Positions 58,125 through 64,000 of a DNA stretch of 64,000 nt are shown here, piece after piece. The DNA is taken from positions 99,993,552 to 100,057,551 of the forward strand of contig NC_073313.1 of assembly GCF_027595985.1 (NCBI RefSeq), given 5' to 3'. This DNA is from Sorex araneus (taxonomy: Eukaryota; Chordata; Mammalia; Eulipotyphla; Soricidae). The notes below the pieces were generated by a model, which did no database searches, was not told where the DNA came from, and worked only from the letters and a program-made list of their open reading frames with translations. Each line of letters begins with the position of its first letter. Positions within the stretch are counted from its first letter, which is position 1. Position numbers and translations under genes: made by a program.

Positions 58125-58722
58125 AAAATTTGGTCCAACCTCTATGGAAAACAGTATGGAGCTGTCTCAAAAATATATATAACTCCCATGTGACCCAGTA
58201 ATTATAACCCTAGGTATCTATCAAAAGAATAAAAATATTAATTTGAAAGGATACTTGAAAGAATATATTCTTATGGACAAGGAATAATCAGAACCTAGAA
58301 ACAACCCCAAATGTTAAACAGCAGATGAATGGAATGGAGATATGTAGGGTATATGCATATACAATCGAATATTATTCAGTTATAAGGAAATATGAAGTCT
58401 AGACTTTTGAAATAACATGGGTGGGAGTGTATGTGATCATGCAGAAAAAATAAGCAGATGCAAAAGAAAGAATACCAGATTATTTAACTCATATGCTAGA
58501 AGAGATAACGTTCAGTAAAAGGAAACCCTTAGACTATAAACAAAGCACTGAGACTACCAAAGGTGGGTAGCTGAAAAAGATCCAATGGATTGTTCTGAAG
58601 GCAATATTGGTACTTCAGTGATGGGCATGGTATTGTAAACTTATGATTCTAGAACATACAACTATTTGATTTGCATTCTTGTAAAGCAGTGTTACCTTAA
58701 TAAAAATAAATTTAAAAATAAC
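58125..58722 (+). mobile_element. Old L1 3' end
   Basis: Sense remnants: ACTCCCATGTGACCCAGTAATT, CTATCAAAAGAATAAAAATA, GCAGATGAATGGAATGGAGATATG, TATTATTCAGTTATAAGG, then a decayed 3' UTR ending in AATAAAAATAAA. Confidence 0.7.
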
Positions 58723-58729
58723 ATAAAGA

Positions 58730-58778
58730 GATGTTGTTAATATCTCATAACATGTTGTTATGAGATATTAACAACATC
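58730..58778. repeat. Perfect 23-bp inverted repeat with 3-base loop
   Basis: The left arm 58730-58752 begins GATGTTGTTAATATC. The right arm 58756-58778 is its exact complement, ending GATATTAACAACATC. The loop is TGT. There are no mismatches in 23 bp. Confidence 0.97.
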
Positions 58779-58839
58779 CATGATATTAGAACAAAGTGAA
58801 ATTGTGAGTCTGTGGGAAATCATCACAATAAATTTTTTT

Positions 58840-59482
58840 GAACTCTGGTGAACCTTTGGCTCTGTCCAGTAGAGTCAGTTGCAGAGAATAAGACGGAAAC
58901 TGTTTGTCCAAGCAGCAAGTTAAACTCAACACCCACGAACAAAGAGCTCCTTGGTTATTTTATTAGTACACCTCCATTTCCCCCCTCCTTTCCATCACAA
59001 ACACCATTTGTAATATGCTAGTACATAGAACAAAGGATAAACTGTTAGCACAGCTGTGGGCATGCGAAACACAGGATAAAGAAACGATAACCTTGATATT
59101 ATGGTTTTGGGTTGTTTTTATTTTTAACTCTTCTTGGCAGGACTCTCCCTGTCAGGCTGTGTGTGTGGGGACTCCAACATAAGTCAGTCTTATCCTCTAT
59201 TCTCCCTACAAAGATGTTTCATGCTTAGACCTGAACTCTCCTTAACAGCATGTTTCCTGCTTAAGTCTGAGCTTTTCCTAGCAGGTGTTTTTTTCCTTAG
59301 GCTGAACTCTCCCTAGAATAACATATATCTGCCTAAATCTAAATTTCCCCTATCGGGATATTTCCTGCATGGCTGAATCTTTGGAGCTCTTGTGATCTTG
59401 TTCTAAGCTTGCTTTACTCAGAATACTACTCAGACCTTAGAGCTTGCATTTATGGGCATTTATGAGATGATTTCTCACAACT
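58840..59482 (-). mobile_element. Probable ERV LTR, minus, with internal repeats
   Basis: On the minus strand it would run from TGTGAGAAATCATC (~59480) to about GGTTCACCA (~58847), with an AATAAAA polyadenylation signal near 58960. An imperfect ~36-bp array at about 59120-59385 recurs on AACTCTCC...GCATGTTTCCTGCTTAAG...-type units. The termini and target duplication are not clear. Confidence 0.4.
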
Positions 59483-60890
59483 GTTATCTTAAACAACAAC
59501 AGTTTAATCAATCAAAGTATTGTACTCTGAATAGAGAACAATACTTTGATTTATATGTAAATTATTTGTAAAATTTGACATTTTCTGGGAAAAACTAACT
59601 TTTCATTCTCCCATCAAGGGAAATATCTTCAATTTACAATATCACTACATACAATAATATAAACTCACATATTTCATTTCTATAGTAGAAAAAACTGTGT
59701 AGATACTTCATACTAGATCAACAAAAATTTACAGTGCATTAAGATGCAAATTGAAAGTTATACTGAATAATTCATGTGTGCACACATATACACACGTATA
59801 TGTTCATATACAGCTAGAGTAGTTATGTGTATAATGTGTTTCTATCACTACTCAGTAGGGACAGTTGACATCATGGGGTACTCATGCGACCAGTTATTAG
59901 CATGTCTGTGTCTTGGTACTGACTGATTCTTCTAGGATCAATGTTACCCCTGCTAAATTATTTAACAAATTTGTCACAATATCTTCATCTATAACAAGAT
60001 GGCAATATCACCTATCCTCTCATCATAGTTATGTTTCTGGAAATAACTAAATGAGCTAATGTTCATGAATCACTTTGAAAAATGAAAAGCATATTTCTAA
60101 CATTAGTTAGTCATCATATTTTAATTTGAACATAGCGAGCAGAAGTTACTGCTTCACATAATTATGAGATTATTATATAAGTTCGTTTTTAAAAGCATTA
60201 ATCATACAATTTATATATTACATTAATATTTCAGAAACTATTTTTATTTTTTAAAAAGTCATTGTCCCTGAAAAACTTATACAACCTCATGAACAAAAGA
60301 AAAATCAGGGAAGAAGAGTTGTTTTCTGATGACTTTCACTAAAGGGCAAAAAAAATTATGAAAATTATCAGGTCTTGAAATAGATCTAACTACATACTAT
60401 CTTTTGTAGGGAAAGTTCACATCATGATGTATTGCTTTGAAGTATTTCAAGGACTAGATAATGAGAAATACCACATGAGTATTTTTGAAAGTAAAAGTCA
60501 AATTTAATATAATACCACTGATTATTGGCAAACACCTTGATGGTACTTCAGATGAATCACTGCACTGCAGGTGAATCCATTAATGGAAAAACTCAATGTC
60601 TTTTTTTAAAAAAAAAGAAGCTTCAATATTATATGGTATAATCAGTGGCCTTCAAAGGCATTCGTATTTTATAGTTATTTGTAGCATTTGGAATTATGGA
60701 CACTTCTTGTTCACTTATAGGGTATCAGATAACAAACAGAATTTAACCCTAGAAAATATCACATACCTGCTTTTAACTTGTTTATTACATGACATTGGTG
60801 TGGATTGTGGTACTCAACGTGTAATATATTTCAAGCAAATAAACTTTACCCTTTCCACACTCATTCCCTAATTCTACTCCAAAGTAGAGA
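59483..60890. other. Intergenic, no gene recognised
   Basis: AT-rich unique-looking sequence. The frame at 60596-60871 has no recognisable domain. Confidence 0.4.
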
Positions 60891-61050
60891 AGGGGAGGAT
60901 TTGTATGGTAGGACCTTTGGGACTTTGGTGGAAGAAAAAGAGCACTCCATGGGGGGTGTAGCATTGAAGTAGCATGTGCATAAAACTATCATTAACAGTA
61001 GAATAAATCACAGTATCTCAATAAGGATGTGGAAAAATACATAAAACAAC
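60891..61050 (+). mobile_element. Decayed retroelement 3' end
   Basis: GGACCTTTGGGACTTTGGTGG...ATAAAACTATCATTAACAGTAG...AATCACAGTATCTCAATAAGG, matching 30.24-30.39 kb in order. Confidence 0.5.
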
Positions 61051-61152
61051 TTTTAGAGAAATAATACGGGAATACAAAACAAAACAAGAGGAGTCTGGAA
61101 CTATGTTGCTAGAACTAACAATTCATAATTTTAAAATTATAAATATAATCTT

Positions 61153-61340
61153 GGCCAGTGGTTTGCAAAGCATAATTCCTCAATGTGTCAGCATCTGCCT
61201 CACCTGAAAACACTGAAGTGCAAACTCTCTGCTCCCACTCTAGATCTACTTAAATCTGGGTATGAGGTCCAGAAATTGATATATTGGCATGGTTTGCAGT
61301 TGATTGTGATTTGCATTAAAGTCTGAGAAGAACTAGTTTG
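61153..61340 (-). mobile_element. MER5-like hAT DNA transposon fossil
   Basis: Starts CAGTGGTTTGCAAAGCAT and carries TCAGCATCTGCCTCACCTG, GTGCAAACTCTCTGCTCCCAC and TTGCATTAAAGTCTGAGAAGAAC in MER5A order. It ends ACTAG where the other terminus should be. An ancient placental repeat. Confidence 0.82.
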
Positions 61341-61440
61341 ATATACACAGGTCACAAGGAGCCATGATTTCTTCCTGGTCTGCTTAAAGGAAGAAATGAT
61401 GTGACTTGTGATTAGGAGATACCTAGGGTCTTCAGAGGAG

Positions 61441-62556
61441 AAATGTTTTTTATGGAATCACCGTGAGATACAGTTACAAAGCTTTCATGAGTGAATTTCA
61501 GTCTTACAATGATCAAACACCCATCCCTACACCAGTGTACATTTTCCACCACCAATGTCACTAGTATCCTTCCCACCACACACCCCCTGGCCCCATCCCA
61601 TGTCCCTATGGCAAACAGTTTCCTTTTTAATCTCTCTCTAATTTTGGGCATTACAGTTTGCAACACAGATACTGAGGAGCCATCATGTTTGATCCTTTTT
61701 CTACTTTCAGCACATGTGTCCCATACTGAGCGATCCCTCCAACCATCAAGATACTCTCCATGTCCACCCACTTATAAGCAAATCTCACGACTTCATCTTT
61801 CCTAACAGCTGCATAGTATTCCATTATTTAGATGTGCCAAAGTTTCTTTAACCAGTTGTCTGTTCTCAGGCACTCGGGTTGTTTCCAGAGTCTGGCTATT
61901 GTGAACAGTCTGCAATGAACATACAGGTGCATATGTCATTTTTACTGTGCATTTTTGCACCCCGGGATATATTCCCAGAAGCAGTATCGCTGGGTGATAT
62001 GGAAGCTCAGTTTATAATTTTTGAAGGAATGCCCATATAGTTTTCCAAAAAGGCTGGACCAGTTGGCATTCCCACCAACAATCGAGTCTCTTTCTCCCCA
62101 CATCCACACCAACACTGGCTGCCCTTGTTATTTTTCTGATGTGTGCCAGTCTCTGTGGTCTAAGATGGTATCTCAAATATTGTTTTGATTCGCATCTCCA
62201 TGATGATTACTTATGTAGAGCAGTTTTCATGTGCCGTTTGTCTATTTGTATTTTTGAGGAAGTTTCTTTTCATTTTTTCTCCCCATTTTTTATGGAGTTG
62301 GAGGTTTTTTCTTGTACAGTTCTACTAGTTCTTGTATATCCTGGATATTAACCCCTTATCTGATGGGTATTTAGTAAATATTTTTTCCCATTCAGTTGAA
62401 TATCTCTGCATTTTTGCCACTATCTTTTGAGGTGCAGAAACATCTTAGTTTAATGTAGTCCCATTTGTTTATGTTTGTTTCAACTTGCTAGATCAGTGGT
62501 GTTTCATCCTTAAAGATGCCTTTAGTGTCAATGTCATGGAGGGTTCAAATATCCTT
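61441..62556 (-). mobile_element. 5'-truncated L1 with internal deletion, minus
   Basis: Antisense 3' UTR from TATGGAATCACCGTGAGATAC. At about 61748 it jumps over the ORF2 stop region to ORF2 C-terminal sequence and continues to ~62556. A nested SINE follows at its 5' end. Confidence 0.8.
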
Positions 62557-62559
62557 CTT

Positions 62560-62734
62560 TTTTTTTTGCTTTTTTTGGGTTACACCTGGTAATGCACAGG
62601 GGTTACTCCTGGCTCTGCACTCAGGAATCACCCCTTGCAGTGCACAGGGGACCATATGGGATGGTGGGAATCCAACCCGGGTCGGCTGCGTGCAAGGCAA
62701 ATGCCCTACTCACTGTGCTATTGCTCCAGTCCCC
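62560..62734 (-). mobile_element. Short SINE
   Basis: TTTGCTTTTTTTGGGTTACACC start and GCTATTGCTCCAGTCCCC end. The 15-bp duplication TCAAATATCCTTCTT is exact at 62545-62559 and 62735-62749. Confidence 0.93.
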
Positions 62735-62934
62735 TCAAATATCCTTCTTGATAGGTCCTCTTTCTTCCTATTTTCCCACCTTATTCTTTTGCCAGTCTTC
62801 CCTTCATGTATTTGCTTCCAGACATACACATACTGTTATTTTTCACTTACTTAAATAAGGCAAGATATTTTCTATTCAAAGTATATTGTTTATGCTCTTC
62901 CTTCCATTAAGAATTTTCCCCTTGTCCCTTGGCC

Positions 62935-63465
62935 TTTCCCACGGTGGCAGCATGGTGACTGCCATCTTTCAGAGCCTACTGGACGGAGGTACAAGTTTGC
63001 AGTGACAGGGCATGTGGGAATTCTCGGGATGGGTTGCTGGTGGGGAACCGGTGCTGCTCCCCACCCAGACAAGACCCCAAGAGGCCGTCCATTAACAGCT
63101 CCTCTGATTCTGAACAGCTATGATCCCACAAGCACACAAACCAATTTCGGAATGCAGCAGCTTCTGGCAGAAATCCCTCTGGACTTAATTACTAAAATAC
63201 CAGAAATCCAAAACATCATATACTCTTCATTATCAGCAATAGAAAACAATTTATCAAATGATGTCTTTTTGGCAGGTCTAATTGTTGGGGGGAAATTCCA
63301 AATAATAATAGTGGGTTTTCTGTTGAAACATTGAATGCAATCAAAGTAAAGAGAGAGGAAAGTGAAAAATCATCTGCCACACAGGCAGGGTGAGGGGTGT
63401 GATGGGGAGTATACTGGGGTTCTTTGTGGTGGAACATGTGCACTGATGAAAGTAAAAAACTAATC
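62935..63465 (+). mobile_element. Composite L1-tailed retroposon, copy 3
   Basis: Sense orientation. The 5' part contains GCCATCTTTC (minus GAAAGATGGC, YY1-like). The shared body contains CTGGACTTAATTACTAAAATACCAG, TTATCAAATGATG and TTGGGGGGAAATTCC. The L1-like tail runs from TGCCACACAGGCAGGGTG to TGTGCACTGATGAAAG. In antisense it aligns with 43.05-43.33 kb over the TTTAGTAATTAAGTCCAG segment. Confidence 0.5.
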
Positions 63466-63687
63466 TGCCAAGGGGCGACCCGGGCAAGAGCCCGGGCGAC
63501 TCTTCCCGTTGGCCGCCCCCCTCCCCGCAGCGGCCCGGGCTGTTGCGTGAACGTTCCTGGGTCAGAGGCGCTGAGATAAGAAATGCATTGATTGGAGGAC
63601 TAAGGCTCTCTCTGGCTCTTAGCAAAGGCAGAGGGCCTCCTGGACCTACTTTTATTGATCATGGTACCCCTAAAGGGCGCAATACAG

Positions 63688-63695
63688 TGACGTCA
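63688..63695. promoter_or_regulatory. Perfect CRE palindrome
   Basis: TGACGTCA is the full consensus for CREB/ATF dimers. It is not in a CpG island and may belong to a mobile-element promoter. Confidence 0.5.
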
Positions 63696-63832
63696 CCAAA
63701 GGCATCAAAAGATGTTACAGGAAGAACATTGAGGCAACATTATTTCCTTGTATCCGCAGGCCAGTAATCTAGGCCTCCAGAAAGAAGATGCAAAACCAAA
63801 ACTGAAACCTTCCTTGGGCTAAAAGCACTTGG

Positions 63833-63970
63833 ATTTACATCCCAAAGACAAAGCTGGGCCCTGTACCTGAAATCTACATCCCAAAGACTAGGCTGGGCCA
63901 GAGCCTACAATTTACAATATCAAAGGGCAGGCCTGGCTAACACCATCTGCATGTCAAAGACCAGCCAGGC
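63833..63970. repeat. ~38-bp minisatellite
   Basis: Consecutive units start ATTTACATCCC, AATCTACATCCC, AATTTACAATAT and CTGCATGTCAAAG. Divergence increases to the right. Confidence 0.75.
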
Positions 63971-64000
63971 TTCTGTGAGAGAAGGAAAACTGCTCTTTTC

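Larger units (their letters stand above)
63470..64000. other. GC-rich block, CRE site and minisatellite at the right edge
   Basis: About 63475-63575 is GC-rich. A perfect cyclic-AMP response element TGACGTCA lies at 63688-63695. About 3.7 units of a ~38-bp repeat (TTTACATCCCAAAGAC...GCTGGGCC) span 63833-63970. The combination resembles an LTR upstream region, but the termini lie outside the window. The frame at 63543-63767 has no recognisable domain. Confidence 0.45.

Noticed and set aside
7103..62734. SINE tRNA-like heads as functional tRNA genes
   Set aside because: The heads keep A and B boxes but do not form a full cloverleaf and are followed by SINE bodies.
62935..63334. A 110-aa frame at 63002-63334 as a gene
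   Set aside because: It lies within the composite retroposon and part of its sequence is shared in antisense with 43.05-43.33 kb. No domain is visible.
5292..63765. Recurrent 60-130 aa frames with similar peptides (for example those beginning MLFGSHPAMHRGYSWLCTQE)
   Set aside because: These are antisense or sense translations of the common SINE, not a protein family.
1..64000. CRISPR arrays, operons, phage or bacterial defence systems
   Set aside because: The window is mammalian. The regularly repeated sequences seen are minisatellites, microsatellites or retroelements.

Overview
This window is mammalian nuclear DNA, and it looks like the X-chromosome segment around RAB9B in a shrew. Two observations point to the lineage. 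First, the most abundant short repeat is a tRNA-headed SINE (head GGGGCTGGAGCGATAGCACAGC..., B-box GGTTCGATTCC, end GACCCAAAAAGCAAAA). I associate it with Sorex (Soricidae) from memory and could not run a search. Second, the LINE-1 copies share a lineage-specific 3' UTR (conserved ends 'CTCACGGTGATTCA'). Ancient placental repeats (MIR, MER5-type) are also present. RAB9B lies at Xq22 in human, next to PLP1. If gene order is conserved, PLP1 should lie just beyond the left edge.

Layout. 1-19.4 kb is intergenic. It holds a foldback (inverted-repeat) element at the left edge, many SINEs, several 5'-truncated L1 copies (one with a twin-priming inversion), and stretches of unique sequence. 19.43-29.36 kb is RAB9B on the minus strand: a repeat-free ~2.8 kb 3' UTR, one coding exon (CDS 22205-22810), a ~5.4 kb intron, a predicted non-coding exon 2 (28296-28386), and a predicted exon 1 in a CpG island (about 28.5-29.4 kb). 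30-64 kb is a repeat-dense intergenic region. It contains an old rearranged L1 pair (33.4-41.1 kb), a second twin-primed L1 (42.2-42.7 kb), a nearly full-length decayed minus-strand L1 (45.7-53.1 kb) carrying a 1.23 kb ERV LTR and two nested SINEs, a second L1 split by a related 1.13 kb LTR (54.9-57.5 kb), a possible third LTR with internal repeats (58.8-59.5 kb), a MER5-like fossil, and a GC-rich block with a 38-bp minisatellite at the right edge.

Only one functional protein-coding gene, RAB9B, can be supported. Apart from it, the longer reading frames I could place are L1 ORF1/ORF2 debris, repeat sequence in antisense, or CpG-island frames. I saw no tRNA, rRNA, CRISPR array, operon or defence-type system. 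The less ordinary material is in the mobile DNA: a composite L1-tailed retroposon with three copies, a candidate L1 3' transduction, insertions with exact target-site duplications, and a perfect 23-bp hairpin. Repeat boundaries are by eye and approximate unless duplicated flanks are quoted.
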